DNA of 64,000 nucleotides from Chitinophaga pollutisoli. Lineage in GTDB: Bacteria > Bacteroidota > Bacteroidia > Chitinophagales > Chitinophagaceae. The stretch covers positions 2,666,001-2,730,000 of the forward strand of contig NZ_CP149822.1 of NCBI RefSeq assembly GCF_038396755.1, in the 5' to 3' direction. Below the pieces are notes generated by a model. That model was given only the letters and a program-made list of their open reading frames with translations, was not told the DNA's origin and ran no database searches. The translations under genes and the position numbers were made by a program. How positions within the stretch are numbered: the stretch's first letter is position 1; every line of letters starts with the position of its first letter. Positions 9,481 through 18,776 of the stretch are shown one piece after another.

Positions 9481-10551
9481 ATGAAGGTGCACAACTTTAA
9501 TGCAGGTCCTTCTGTATTGCCCAACGAGGTGCTGTACAAAGCCAGCAAGGCGCTGATCGATTTTGAAGGATCAGGAATGTCCATCCTGGAGATCGGGCAC
9601 AGAACGGAACCTTTTATGGCAGTAATGGAGGAGGCCCGCAACCTTACCCGCGAGCTCATGCAGCTCGACGATGATTTCGAAGTGCTCTTCCTGCAGGGCG
9701 GGGCCACCATGCAATTCATGCAGGTGCCCATGAACCTGCTGGACAGCGGCGAAACGGCGTCTTACATCGACACGGGCGTATGGTCCAACAAAGCCATCAA
9801 GGAAGCGAAACTCTTCGGTTTTGTAGACGTGTCCGCCAGCTCCAAAGAGGCGAACTACAATCATATTCCCAAACAATACACGATCGCTACCCAATCCAAA
9901 TACCTGCATATCACCACCAACAACACCATTTACGGGACGCAATGGAATTCCATTCCCGAAACGGAGGTGCCCATCGTGGCCGATATGAGCAGCGATATCC
10001 TCAGCCGCGAGATGGACTTCAACCGCTTCGCGCTGATCTATGCCGGGGTGCAGAAGAATATGGGCGCTGCAGGAGCCACCATGGTGGCCGTTCGCAAGAG
10101 CATGCTCGGAAAGGTTTCCCGCCAGATCCCTTCCATCCTGAACTATAAAAATCATATCGAAAACGGCTCCATGCTCAACACGCCGCCCGTTTTCGCCGTA
10201 TACATCACCATGCTCACGCTCCGCTGGCTCAAAGGCCAGGGCGGTGTGGCCGCCATCGAGCAGATCAATAACAAAAAAGCGGCGCTGCTGTACGATGAAA
10301 TCGACCACAACCCGCTGTTCCGCGGGAACGTAGCGAAGGAAGACCGCAGCAAAATGAACGTCACCTTCACCATCGACAAGCCCGAGCTGGAAGAGGAATT
10401 CCTCAAATTCTGCAAGAAAGAAGATATCGTAGGGATCAAAGGGCACCGGTTGTCCGGCGGCTTCCGCGCTTCCTTGTACAACGCCCTCCCGCTCGAAAGC
10501 GTGGAAGTGATGGTGGAAGCCATGAAGTTCTTCTCCCTGAAGAAAGCATAA
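9481..10551 (+). CDS. serC: Phosphoserine aminotransferase
   Basis: A PLP enzyme of serine synthesis that converts 3-phosphohydroxypyruvate and glutamate to phosphoserine and 2-oxoglutarate; in the related pyridoxal route it also acts on phosphohydroxythreonine. The 356-aa protein starts with the family signature MKVHNFNAGPSVLP and continues with SILEIGHRT, FLQGGATMQF, and the PLP lysine region YAGVQKNMGAAGAT. The C-terminus holds GIKGHRLSGGFRASLYNALP. All positions look intact. The start at 9481 is fixed by the family N-terminus. DUF1015 follows after a terminator, a pairing common in Bacteroidota serine loci. serA is not in between here. Confidence 0.97.
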   Translation: MKVHNFNAGPSVLPNEVLYKASKALIDFEGSGMSILEIGHRTEPFMAVMEEARNLTRELMQLDDDFEVLFLQGGATMQFMQVPMNLLDSGETASYIDTGVWSNKAIKEAKLFGFVDVSASSKEANYNHIPKQYTIATQSKYLHITTNNTIYGTQWNSIPETEVPIVADMSSDILSREMDFNRFALIYAGVQKNMGAAGATMVAVRKSMLGKVSRQIPSILNYKNHIENGSMLNTPPVFAVYITMLTLRWLKGQGGVAAIEQINNKKAALLYDEIDHNPLFRGNVAKEDRSKMNVTFTIDKPELEEEFLKFCKKEDIVGIKGHRLSGGFRASLYNALPLESVEVMVEAMKFFSLKKA

Positions 10552-10590
10552 TTTTCTCCCTTACCGAAGTATTGAAAATATTTAAATACG

Positions 10591-10623
10591 AAGACCGTCG
10601 CAGATAAAGCGGCGGTCTTTTTT
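10591..10623 (+). terminator. Rho-independent terminator after serC
   Basis: An 11-bp stem (10591-10601 with 10609-10619, one G-T wobble) with a 7-nt loop, followed by six T. It ends the serC transcript. Confidence 0.85.
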
Positions 10624-10676
10624 AATTCCTACCCTGTTTTCTTATTTTTACCCCTTCTAACAGTAAACATACAATC

Positions 10677-11912
10677 ATGGCAATTATCAAACCGTTCCGG
10701 GCGCTGCGTCCGCAACCCGCGCTGGCCAAAGAGGTAGCCGCCAGGCCCTACGATGTGCTCAATTCGAAAGAAGCCGCCGAAGAAGCCGCCGGCAACCCGT
10801 ATTCTTTCTACCACGTCAGCAAATCGGAGATCGATCTGCCGGAAGGGACGGACATCCATTCCGCCCCCGTGTATGCCAAAGCCGCAGAAAACCTGCAGCG
10901 ACTGCTGGCCGAAGGGACCCTTTTCGCCGAAGCTTCCCCCGCTTACTACATCTACAAACTCGTCATGGACGGCCGCTCCCAGACAGGGCTCGTTTGCGCC
11001 TCCAGCATCGACGACTACAATAAGGGCATTATCAAGAAACACGAGTTCACCCGTCCGGAAAAGGAACAGGACCGCATCAACCACATCACCGCCACCAAAG
11101 CGCAAACCGGTAATGTGTTCCTCGCCTACAACGACGTGCCCGAGCTCAACTCCCTCATCTCCCACTGGCAGGAGCATAACGCGCCGGTGTACGACTTCGT
11201 GGCCAACGACGGCATTTCCCACACCATCTGGGTAGTGGCCGAAGCCGCCGCCGTGGAGGAAATCACGCATCGCTTCGCCACCCAGGTGCCCGCCACCTAC
11301 ATCGCCGACGGGCATCACCGCGCCGCTTCCGCCGCCCTGGTACAGAAAGCCAGCGGGGAAGACGTAACCGCCGATAAGCCCATCAACTTCTTCCTCACCA
11401 CCATCTTCCCGGCCAGCCAGCTTGCCATTCTCGACTACAACCGCGTCGTGAAAGACCTGAACGGCCACAGCAAGGCGGATTTCATTTCCCGCCTGGAATA
11501 CGACTTCATCGTGGAAGCCATCGGCCATCACGAGCAGAAGCCCTCTATGCTCCATGAATTTTCCATGTACCTCGACCATACCTGGTACCGCCTGGTAGCC
11601 CGCGAAGGTACCTACACCACCGATCCCATCGGCATCCTGGACGTGACCATCCTCCAGAACAACGTGCTGGACAAGCACCTGGGCATCCAGGATCCCCGGA
11701 CCGACAAGCGCATCGATTTCGTGGGCGGGATCCGCGGACTGGGAGAACTGGTGAAACGCGTGGACAGCGGCGAGATGGCCGTAGCCTTCGCCCTTTATCC
11801 CGTTACAATCCAGCAACTTTTCGATATTGCGGACAGTGGCAACGTAATGCCTCCGAAGTCGACCTGGTTTGAGCCCAAACTGCGCGACGGGCTGCTGACC
11901 CATACGATCTGA
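10677..11912 (+). CDS. DUF1015 family protein
   Basis: A 411-aa cytoplasmic protein of the DUF1015 family, with no proven function. The family signature is strong: IIKPFRALRPQP and RPYDVLNSKEA at the N-terminus, then YHVSKSEIDLP, IKKHEFTRPEKEQDR, and IADGHHRAASAA in the middle. It lies between two terminators, so it has its own transcript. Its position next to serC recurs in this phylum and suggests a link to serine or vitamin B6 metabolism, but that is only context. Confidence 0.92.
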   Translation: MAIIKPFRALRPQPALAKEVAARPYDVLNSKEAAEEAAGNPYSFYHVSKSEIDLPEGTDIHSAPVYAKAAENLQRLLAEGTLFAEASPAYYIYKLVMDGRSQTGLVCASSIDDYNKGIIKKHEFTRPEKEQDRINHITATKAQTGNVFLAYNDVPELNSLISHWQEHNAPVYDFVANDGISHTIWVVAEAAAVEEITHRFATQVPATYIADGHHRAASAALVQKASGEDVTADKPINFFLTTIFPASQLAILDYNRVVKDLNGHSKADFISRLEYDFIVEAIGHHEQKPSMLHEFSMYLDHTWYRLVAREGTYTTDPIGILDVTILQNNVLDKHLGIQDPRTDKRIDFVGGIRGLGELVKRVDSGEMAVAFALYPVTIQQLFDIADSGNVMPPKSTWFEPKLRDGLLTHTI

Positions 11913-11927
11913 ATTCCTACAAATCCG

Positions 11928-11965
11928 CCGTTGGCCCCGCTTTGAGCCGGGGTCAACGGTTTTTT
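11928..11965 (+). terminator. Rho-independent terminator after the DUF1015 gene
   Basis: A 12-bp stem (CCGTTGGCCCCG paired with CGGGGTCAACGG, one wobble) with a short loop, followed by six T from 11960. Confidence 0.85.
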
Positions 11966-11993
11966 CTTACATTTACAGAAAACGAAGAGAACA

Positions 11994-13067
11994 ATGGAAT
12001 GGCAAAAGGCTGCAAAAAAATGGACACTGGTGCTGACGGGCGTACTTTCCTTCCAGTGGGCACTTGCCCAGGATAATGCCGAGCTGCAACAGACGGCGCG
12101 GAACTTCCTGCGTTCGGGGGATTATGCGAATGCGATCCTGGTGCTCAACCAGGCCATCACCTCCGCTCCTGACGACATCCAGCTGAAGAAAGACCTGGCC
12201 TTTGCCTATTATCTCAAAGGTGATTACAACCGCGCTTACACCGTGGTTTCGCCGCTCATTGACAAGAAAGACGCCGACGTTCACCTGTTCCAGATCGCCG
12301 GCAACATTTACCAGGGCAAGCAGGACTGGAAGGGAGCAGAGAAGGTTTACCAACGTGGGCTCCGCAAGTTCCCGCAAAGCGGCGAGCTGCATTGCGACTA
12401 CGGCGACCTCCTGCAGAACATGAAGAATTTCGACGCCGCCCTGCGTTATTGGGTGAAAGGGATTGAAGTAGACCCGAATTTCCCGGGCAACTATTACCAT
12501 GCCGCCCGCAGTTATATGTGGACGCATGAACCCATCTGGGCCATCCTCTACGGCGAAACCTTCATCAACCTCGAAAGCTATACCACCCGCACCGCCGAGA
12601 TCCGCGATGTGGTCCTGGAAAGTTATAAGAAACTGTTCGATGACCCGGCCATTTTCAACAGCGTGCCCGGTCAAACCACCAAAGGCAAAAAAGGCGACGC
12701 GGCCAACCCTTTCATCGACGCTTTCAAAGGCGTGATGGCCAAGCAGGTGAGCGTGATCGCCACGGGCATCGAGCCGGAATCGCTCATAATGTTGCGGACG
12801 CGGTTTGTGCTCGACTGGTATAAATTCTACGGCGTGAAATATCCTTACGCCCTGTTCGATTTCCAGCGGAAGCTCCTGAGAGACGGTATGTTTGAAGCTT
12901 ACAACGTATGGCTCTTTGGCCCCGCCGCCAACCAGGCCGAATACAAATCCTGGACGGCGCTGAACAAAACGGCCTACGACGAGTTCACGGCCTGGCAGCG
13001 CAACCATCCGTTGAAACTCCGGGACGACGAGTTTTACAACACCGGAAAGATCGCCTCGATCAAGTAA
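11994..13067 (+). CDS. Exported TPR-repeat protein
   Basis: A 357-aa protein with a signal peptide (residues 1-25, ending WALAQ) and at least four tetratricopeptide-like repeats between about 30 and 190, for example ARNFLRSGDYANAILVLNQA and AGNIYQGKQDWKGAEKVYQR. The C-terminal half is helical without a recognised domain. TPRs are protein-interaction scaffolds; the partner is unknown. It is expected to be periplasmic or attached to the outer membrane. The following paaN gene starts 56 bp downstream, with no terminator seen between them. Confidence 0.85.
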   Translation: MEWQKAAKKWTLVLTGVLSFQWALAQDNAELQQTARNFLRSGDYANAILVLNQAITSAPDDIQLKKDLAFAYYLKGDYNRAYTVVSPLIDKKDADVHLFQIAGNIYQGKQDWKGAEKVYQRGLRKFPQSGELHCDYGDLLQNMKNFDAALRYWVKGIEVDPNFPGNYYHAARSYMWTHEPIWAILYGETFINLESYTTRTAEIRDVVLESYKKLFDDPAIFNSVPGQTTKGKKGDAANPFIDAFKGVMAKQVSVIATGIEPESLIMLRTRFVLDWYKFYGVKYPYALFDFQRKLLRDGMFEAYNVWLFGPAANQAEYKSWTALNKTAYDEFTAWQRNHPLKLRDDEFYNTGKIASIK

Positions 13068-13123
13068 GGCGACCGGTGCCGTCAGCAACCTCTGTGTACA
13101 ACTCATATCTAAACCATAGCGCT

Positions 13124-14785
13124 ATGCTGATCGCAAAACACCAAAACATCATCGACAACGCGGTAAAGGCCAACCACGAAAGAACCTTTTATTCGCAGTA
13201 CCCCGAACACCCGAAGGCTTATGGCGAAGCTGCTCCCGCGCAGGGAGAAGTCGCTTACAAGAGCCTGCTCAACCAGCCCTTTCCCCGTTTGAAACAAAAA
13301 GTGGTGGAAAACTGGTATGGGGAAGAAGTTTCCCCCTACACCCTGGAGCCCCTCGGCATTTCGTACCCTGTCATTTCCACGGAAGAACTCGTTAAGGCGG
13401 GCAAAAGAGCCGGCCAGCGCTGGGCGCAGCTGTCGGTCGCCGACCGCGCCGGCATCCTCACCGAAACCCTGGAAAAAATCCAACACCATTTCTTCGAGAT
13501 CGCGCATGCCACCATGCATACCACCGGCCAGAGCTTCATGATGAGCTTCCAGGCGAGCGGTCCGCATGCGAACGACCGCGCCCTTGAAGCCATTGCGATG
13601 GGTTACCAGCAGCTCCAGCATTTCCCCGGCGCGCAAACCTGGGAAAAGCCGATGGGCAAAATCAGCGTGAAGCTGCAAAAATCTTTCCGGCCCGTACCCA
13701 AAGGTTTAGGCCTCGTGATCGGGTGCTCCACTTTCCCTGTCTGGAATTCGCTGCCGGGGATTTATGCGGACCTCATCACGGGGAACCCCGTGATCGTGAA
13801 ACCGCATGCCAAAGCCGTGCTGCCCATCGCCATCGTGGTGGCTGTTATCCAGCAGGTACTGGAAGAAAATGGTCAGGATCCCTACACCTGCCAGCTGGCG
13901 GCGGACTCCACCCGGCAGCCCATCACCAAAGCTCTTTGCGAACACCCGGACGTTCACCTGATCGACTATACCGGCGGCAGCGCCTTTGGCAATTACGTGG
14001 AATCGCTCGCCTCGCAGGGGAAAACCGTTTTCACTGAAAAGTCCGGCGTCAACTCCGTAATAATTGATTCCGTGCAGGACATCGATGCCGTGATGCAGAA
14101 CCTGGCGTTTTCCGTGAGCCTGTACAGCGGGCAGATGTGTACCGCACCACAGAATTTCTTCATCCCCGAAACCGGCGTTAAAACACCCGGTGGCATGCTT
14201 TCGTTCGACGAAGTCGCCCAAAAGTTCACGGACGCCATTACCGCGCTCGTCAACAACCCGAAAATGGGCGCGGGGACCCTTGGCGCCGTACAAAACGAAA
14301 CCACCCTGCAACGCGCCCGTGAGGCGAAACAGCTGGGTGGAAAAATATTGCTTGAAGGCGCACCCGTGACCAGCGAGGAATTCGCCGGGGCGCGGACGTG
14401 GAGCCCGGTGGTAGTGGTAGTTTCGGCGGAAGATTCCCACATTTTCCAGCAGGAACTTTTCGGGCCGGTGGTGCTGCTCGTTAAAACCAAAAACACCGAC
14501 GACTCCATCCGCCTGGCCCGGCAAATGGCTTCCAGCCACGGCGCCATCACCTGCGGCGCATATGCGACCGACGAATCGGTGATGGACAAGATCGCCGACG
14601 CCATGAACAGCGTTTTCACGCCGGTGTCTTTCAATTTTACGGGATTCATCTGGGTGAACCAGCACGCCGCGTTTTCCGATTTCCATGTTACCGGCGGCAA
14701 CCCGGCCGGCAACGCCAGCTTCACGACACCCGAGTTCGTGGACAAGCGTTTCGTATGGGTGGGGAACAGAACCTACGTATCTTAA
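13124..14785 (+). CDS. paaN: Phenylacetic acid degradation protein PaaN, aldehyde dehydrogenase superfamily
   Basis: A 553-aa aldehyde dehydrogenase-fold enzyme resembling PaaN of Bacteroidota, which is linked to phenylacetate breakdown. Visible elements are the NAD-site piece VIGCSTFPVWNSLPG, VIVKPHAKAVLP, the TGGSAFG turn, the catalytic-cysteine region SLYSGQMCTAPQNFF, and the C-terminal ELFGPVVLL. No other paa genes are present in the window, so the pathway assignment rests on protein similarity only. The start at 13124 (MLIAKHQN) is preferred; the frame upstream of it overlaps the TPR gene. The YceI gene begins 11 bp after its stop. Confidence 0.88.
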   Translation: MLIAKHQNIIDNAVKANHERTFYSQYPEHPKAYGEAAPAQGEVAYKSLLNQPFPRLKQKVVENWYGEEVSPYTLEPLGISYPVISTEELVKAGKRAGQRWAQLSVADRAGILTETLEKIQHHFFEIAHATMHTTGQSFMMSFQASGPHANDRALEAIAMGYQQLQHFPGAQTWEKPMGKISVKLQKSFRPVPKGLGLVIGCSTFPVWNSLPGIYADLITGNPVIVKPHAKAVLPIAIVVAVIQQVLEENGQDPYTCQLAADSTRQPITKALCEHPDVHLIDYTGGSAFGNYVESLASQGKTVFTEKSGVNSVIIDSVQDIDAVMQNLAFSVSLYSGQMCTAPQNFFIPETGVKTPGGMLSFDEVAQKFTDAITALVNNPKMGAGTLGAVQNETTLQRAREAKQLGGKILLEGAPVTSEEFAGARTWSPVVVVVSAEDSHIFQQELFGPVVLLVKTKNTDDSIRLARQMASSHGAITCGAYATDESVMDKIADAMNSVFTPVSFNFTGFIWVNQHAAFSDFHVTGGNPAGNASFTTPEFVDKRFVWVGNRTYVS

Positions 14786-14796
14786 AACCAAAAAAT

Positions 14797-15465
14797 ATGC
14801 GGATGACATCACGGATATGGCTACTCCTGCCCCTTGCCGCCGCGGCCTGCCAGCAGGCGCCGAAAGCGGACAAAGCCGCCGTTTCGGAGCCACAGGCGGT
14901 TATGACACCCTCTGACGGGCATACGCTCCGGCTCGACACGGCCGCCTGCACGCTGATTTGGATCGGCACCAAACCTACCGGCGAGCATAAAGGATCTTTC
15001 CAGTTTCAGGGCGGGGAGATATTCGTGAATGACAGTACCGTTACCGGCGGCAATTTTACCATCAACATCACCAGCCTCCGCAACCTAGACCTCCATGCCC
15101 AGCCGGATATGAAACGGCAGCTGGAAGACGAGCTTAAAGGCGGCAACTTCTTCGACGCGGGGCAATATCCCACGGCGAAGTTCGAAGTAACGGAAGTGAC
15201 GCCCTATCATCCCGCGGCTACGGACAATTCGGTATTGCTGAAAGACGCGACCCACATGATCCGGGGCAATCTGACTATGAAAAACGCTACGAAGAACATC
15301 ACTTTCCCCGCCAAAATTGTGATGGAGAACGGGAAAGTGAGGGCCGCGGCCAATTTCAACATTGACCGCACGCAATGGGGCATGACCTACCGGGCCGATA
15401 AGTCGTTGCAGGACAAGTTGATTAATTCCGTCGTCAACATTCAGTTTGAATTGATTACCCGATGA
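14797..15465 (+). CDS. YceI family lipoprotein
   Basis: A 222-aa secreted lipoprotein with a lipocalin-like YceI fold, thought to bind isoprenoid or other amphiphilic ligands. The signal peptide ends in an Ala-rich lipobox, AAAC followed by QQ. The YceI signature is seen in CTLIWIGTKPTGEHKGSFQF, GGNFTINITSL, QYPTAKFEVTEV, and IDRTQWGMTYRAD. It starts 11 bp after paaN and ends at a terminator, so it is co-transcribed with paaN. An alternative ATG is two codons downstream (14803). Confidence 0.93.
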   Translation: MRMTSRIWLLLPLAAAACQQAPKADKAAVSEPQAVMTPSDGHTLRLDTAACTLIWIGTKPTGEHKGSFQFQGGEIFVNDSTVTGGNFTINITSLRNLDLHAQPDMKRQLEDELKGGNFFDAGQYPTAKFEVTEVTPYHPAATDNSVLLKDATHMIRGNLTMKNATKNITFPAKIVMENGKVRAAANFNIDRTQWGMTYRADKSLQDKLINSVVNIQFELITR

Positions 15466-15469
15466 TAAG

Positions 15470-15496
15470 AAGGCCCGGTGAATTCCGGGCCTTTCT
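15470..15496 (+). terminator. Rho-independent terminator after the YceI gene
   Basis: A perfect 9-bp stem AAGGCCCGG (15470-15478) with CCGGGCCTT (15485-15493), 6-nt loop, and a short T-rich tail. Confidence 0.75.
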
Positions 15497-15544
15497 ATTA
15501 CGCGGATTTTTCGGTAAATTGGAAGTACCTCAAAAGTTTTCTCT

Positions 15545-15832
15545 ATGGAAAATCAGCAACAACGGGACAATCGTCTCTGGCGCATCGCCAAAGCCCGCGC
15601 AGCCTTCCGCACCCATTTATCGGCATACCTTATTGTCAACGGGTTCCTATGGGCCATCTGGTACCTGACTTCCGACAAGGGGAACGATACGCCGTGGCCT
15701 GTCTGGCCGATGTTGGGCTGGGGTCTTGCCCTGGCATTCAATTACTACTTTGCATTTGAATCCGATCCTTTCCGCGACACGATGCGTGAGTACGACAAAC
15801 TGCAGCAGGAGAAGCAGCAGCGCGGTCTCTGA
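15545..15832 (+). CDS. 2TM domain membrane protein
   Basis: A 95-aa protein of the 2TM family. It has the conserved layout: a basic helix (AKARAAFRTHLSAY), a first membrane segment (LIVNGFLWAIWYL), then WPVWPMLGWGLALAFNYYFAF as the second, and a charged C-terminal helix. In other Bacteroidota this module is found alone or fused to sensor kinases; its role is not settled. The possible -7 element upstream (TAAATTGG near 15514) is weak. The acyl-CoA synthetase gene starts 14 bp later, so the two are probably co-transcribed. Confidence 0.9.
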   Translation: MENQQQRDNRLWRIAKARAAFRTHLSAYLIVNGFLWAIWYLTSDKGNDTPWPVWPMLGWGLALAFNYYFAFESDPFRDTMREYDKLQQEKQQRGL

Positions 15833-15846
15833 TCTAAAATTCCATC

Positions 15847-17628
15847 ATGCACCAACCCATTCGCCTTTTCGATGTGCTTGCGCACCAGCTGGAACATTTT
15901 CCCAAGCCAGACATGCTGGCCGCGCGGGAGGAAGGCGTATGGAAAACATACGCTACGGCTGAGGTAGCTGCGCTTACGGCGCGGTTTGCCGCGGGATTCC
16001 TGGAGATGGGCGTTGGCGGCGAGCCGCCGGGTCTGGAGGAGCAACACAAGATCGCCATCATCAGCGCCAACCGGCCGGAGTGGATTTTTACCGATCTGGC
16101 CTGCCAGCAGGCGGGCGCCGTGCTTGTTCCTATCTATCCCACCATCAGCGCGGCGGAGCTCACATTCATCCTCAATGATTCCGGCGCGCGGCTCCTGTTT
16201 GTGGACGATGCGGAGATGTATGATAAGGTGAAGGTCCTCCGCCACGAAGTTCCCCTTCTTTCCGAAATATTCTCCTTCGACCGCATCCCGGGCGTCCGCC
16301 ACTGGATGGACGTTCCAGCCGCTGCCACGCCCGCATCGGAAACACGGCTCACCGACGTCCGCGGCACCATTACCCCCGATACGCTGGCCACGATTATTTA
16401 CACATCCGGTACTACGGGCACGCCCAAGGGCGTGATGCTCACGCATGGCAACATCATGAGCAACGTAGAGGGCTGTCTGCCGATATTACCGGTGGATGAG
16501 CACAGCCGGGCGCTGAGCTTTCTGCCGCTCAACCATATTTTCGAGCGGATGGTGACGTATGTGTATTTCACGGCGGGGGTATCCGTTTACTACGCCGAAA
16601 GCCTGGAAACCATCGCAGATAATCTCCGCGAGGTGCAGCCGGGTATTTTCACTACCGTGCCGCGGGTTTTGGAAAAGCTGTTCGAGAAAATAATGGCGCG
16701 GGGGCACGCGCTCTCCGGTTTCCAGCGGGCGATCTTCTTTTGGGCATTGCGGGTGGGTTCACAATACGAGATTAACAAACCGCTATCGCCCTGGTACCGG
16801 CTGGAGCTGACGCTGGCCAACCGGCTTGTTTTTAATAAATGGCGCGAAGCGCTGGGCGGGAAGATCCGCTGTATCGTGACTGGCGCGGCCGCCTGCCAGA
16901 TCCGGTTACTGAAGCTCTTCACCGCCGCGGGGCTCCCGGTGCTGGAAGGGTATGGGTTAACGGAAACCTCGCCCGTGATCAGCGTTAACGGCAAAGCGCC
17001 ACGCGACAGGATGTTCGGGACCGTGGGGCCGGTGATTGCCAACGTGGAAGTGAAGCTGGCGGATGATGGGGAAATCCTCGTCCGGGGGCCGAGCGTAACA
17101 TCCGGCTATTACAAACGGCCCGACCTCACCGCAGAGGCATTCCGGGACGGATGGTTCCACACAGGCGACATCGGCGTGATGCTGTTCCAAAAATACCTGA
17201 AGATCACCGACCGCAAAAAGGAGTTATTCAAGACCTCGGGCGGCAAATTCGTGGCGCCGCAACCCATTGAGAACAAGTTCCGGGAATCACCCTTCATAGA
17301 GCAGATCATGGTGGTGGGGGCCGACAGGAAGTACACCAGCGCATTGATTGTCCCCAATTTTGAAAATTTGCGCGCATGGGCGAGAGACCAAGGGGTGGAT
17401 TACCCTTCCAATGAAACGGGACTGAAAGACCCGAAGGTGAAGGCCCTGTACCGGGAGGCCGTGAACCGTTACAACCAGTATTTCAATCACATAGAGCAGA
17501 TCAAGAAATTTGAGCTGATGCCCCGCGAATGGACGATCGACGGCGGCGAGATGACACCCACCCTGAAACTGAAGCGCCGCGTCATCCAGGAAAAGTACCG
17601 GGATTCAATAGAACGGCTCTACGCCTGA
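15847..17628 (+). CDS. Long-chain fatty acid-CoA ligase (AMP-forming)
   Basis: A 593-aa AMP-binding acyl-CoA synthetase that activates long-chain fatty acids with ATP and CoA. The ATP loop is IIYTSGTTGTPKGVMLTHGN (residues about 183-202). The later motifs LEGYGLTETSPVISVN, GWFHTGDIG, and the hinge ITDRKKELFKTSGGKFV are intact, the last one typical of FACL-type enzymes. Length is normal. It is 14 bp downstream of the 2TM gene and upstream of tRNA-Arg. Confidence 0.95.
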   Translation: MHQPIRLFDVLAHQLEHFPKPDMLAAREEGVWKTYATAEVAALTARFAAGFLEMGVGGEPPGLEEQHKIAIISANRPEWIFTDLACQQAGAVLVPIYPTISAAELTFILNDSGARLLFVDDAEMYDKVKVLRHEVPLLSEIFSFDRIPGVRHWMDVPAAATPASETRLTDVRGTITPDTLATIIYTSGTTGTPKGVMLTHGNIMSNVEGCLPILPVDEHSRALSFLPLNHIFERMVTYVYFTAGVSVYYAESLETIADNLREVQPGIFTTVPRVLEKLFEKIMARGHALSGFQRAIFFWALRVGSQYEINKPLSPWYRLELTLANRLVFNKWREALGGKIRCIVTGAAACQIRLLKLFTAAGLPVLEGYGLTETSPVISVNGKAPRDRMFGTVGPVIANVEVKLADDGEILVRGPSVTSGYYKRPDLTAEAFRDGWFHTGDIGVMLFQKYLKITDRKKELFKTSGGKFVAPQPIENKFRESPFIEQIMVVGADRKYTSALIVPNFENLRAWARDQGVDYPSNETGLKDPKVKALYREAVNRYNQYFNHIEQIKKFELMPREWTIDGGEMTPTLKLKRRVIQEKYRDSIERLYA

Positions 17629-17657
17629 TTTTTTTAAGGAAATTTGCCAAAATCGTT

Positions 17658-17665
17658 TATTTTTG
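17658..17665 (+). promoter_or_regulatory. -7 promoter element of tRNA-Arg
   Basis: TATTTTTG matches TAnnTTTG, 27 bp before the tRNA. Confidence 0.5.
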
Positions 17666-17692
17666 CCCTCCCGCTGGCTGAAAAGCCAGGCT

Positions 17693-17764
17693 GGCCCGGT
17701 AGTTCAATGGATAGAATAGAAGTTTCCTAAACTTTAGATACAAGTTCGATTCTTGTCCGGGCTA
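17693..17764 (+). tRNA. tRNA-Arg (anticodon CCT)
   Basis: A full cloverleaf folds by hand. The acceptor is GGCCCGG with CCGGGCT (one G-T pair). The D stem is GTTC/GAAT, and the anticodon stem GAAGT/ACTTT carries loop TTCCTAA. The T arm is ACAAG-TTCGATT-CTTGT. The anticodon CCT (17726-17728) reads AGG. No CCA is encoded. A terminator follows within 10 bp. The AT-rich segment starts right after it, consistent with use of this tRNA as an integration site. Confidence 0.93.
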
Positions 17765-17770
17765 CTACAC

Positions 17771-17812
17771 AGGAGAAATGATTAAAACAATCACTTCTCC
17801 TGTTTTTGTTTT
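17771..17812 (+). terminator. Rho-independent terminator after tRNA-Arg
   Basis: A 13-bp stem with one mismatch (17771-17783 with 17789-17801) and loop AAAAC, followed by a T-rich tract to 17812. Confidence 0.85.
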
Positions 17813-17980
17813 GGGTGATCCATTTATTATTTGAAATATATAGTTTACAATTGTGTACATACGGGAGGTTCGGTACCTGTTGTCCGCGTAACGTCTGGAA
17901 CACATTGATCGGCAGGAAATACGCTGGAAATTTACTATGTCTAGCACACATTAGCATTCATGTAGAACCGTCAAAATATA

Positions 17981-18714
17981 ATGGAATACATAAAGAAAAA
18001 GCCTCACAATGACTTAAATCCATTCATCCATTTCTATTGGGAATTAAAAGGAAATAAAGTTGAAAGACAGTGGGAACGAGTTTTTCCGGACGGTTGCGCA
18101 GGCGTATTAATAAATTTAGGAAATACCTGCGTGACCGACAACGGTTCATTTTCTTTGGATTTCGGGAAAACTTATGTGGTGGGTGCGATGAATTCATTTA
18201 AAGACAGCTTTATCAATGATGATACGCATCTATTGGGAGTATGTTTAAAACCTGCAACTTTTGCAAATTTTTATGCTTATGCCTCGCAAAATGAATTGAC
18301 AAACGATACAATTGAGTTTGAAAAATCCAATTCATTCAATATCGATAAAATCTTTGACAGCCCGTTTGACTATCTTAACCAATTTTTTTCGACAGATTGA
18401 AAGCAAAGAATATTCCATTGCAATCCGTAATTAACGATATACATGCTACAAACGGACAGATAAACATTCAAGAGTTGGCAAAACGCCATTTCACGACCGT
18501 AAGACAGTTAGAGCGCAATTTTAAAAAGTTCATTGGACTATCCCCAAAGGAATATTCAAATATTATTCGCTTTCAAAATGCTTTGGCCACAATTAAAAAT
18601 TCAGATGAAAATCGGAGTTTAATTGATATTGCTTTTGAATGTGGCTACTATGACCATTCGCATCTTACCAATGAAATCAGACGAAACACAGGACTATCGC
18701 CATCACAATTCTAA
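17981..18714 (+). pseudogene. AraC-family transcriptional regulator, split by a one-base frameshift
   Basis: Two adjacent open frames together make one AraC regulator. Positions 17981-18400 give the N-terminal sensor half (HFYWELKGN, VFPDGCAGVLINLG, LLGVCLKPATF), which ends with a stop in FSTD. Positions 18390-18714, in the next frame, give the two HTH motifs (NIQELAKRHFTTVRQLERNF; SLIDIAFECGYYDHSHLTNE). The switch falls in a run of seven T at 18383-18389. One more T would read FFFDRLKAKN straight through. The segment is far more AT-rich than its surroundings, so it was probably acquired. Whether the break is real, a read error, or slippage cannot be told here. Confidence 0.8.
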
Positions 18715-18755
18715 AATTGTCGCATTTTTCCAAAAATACAAACTTTGTCTAAAGC

Positions 18756-18763
18756 TAACTTTG
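18756..18763 (+). promoter_or_regulatory. -7 promoter element of the RibD/DHFR-like gene
   Basis: TAACTTTG matches TAnnTTTG, 13 bp before the ATG at 18777. Confidence 0.55.
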
Positions 18764-18776
18764 CCGAAACTTTTTT

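Noticed and set aside
13706..14893. A 395-codon minus-strand open frame opposite paaN
   Set aside because: It is a shadow of paaN, whose motifs on the plus strand are clear.
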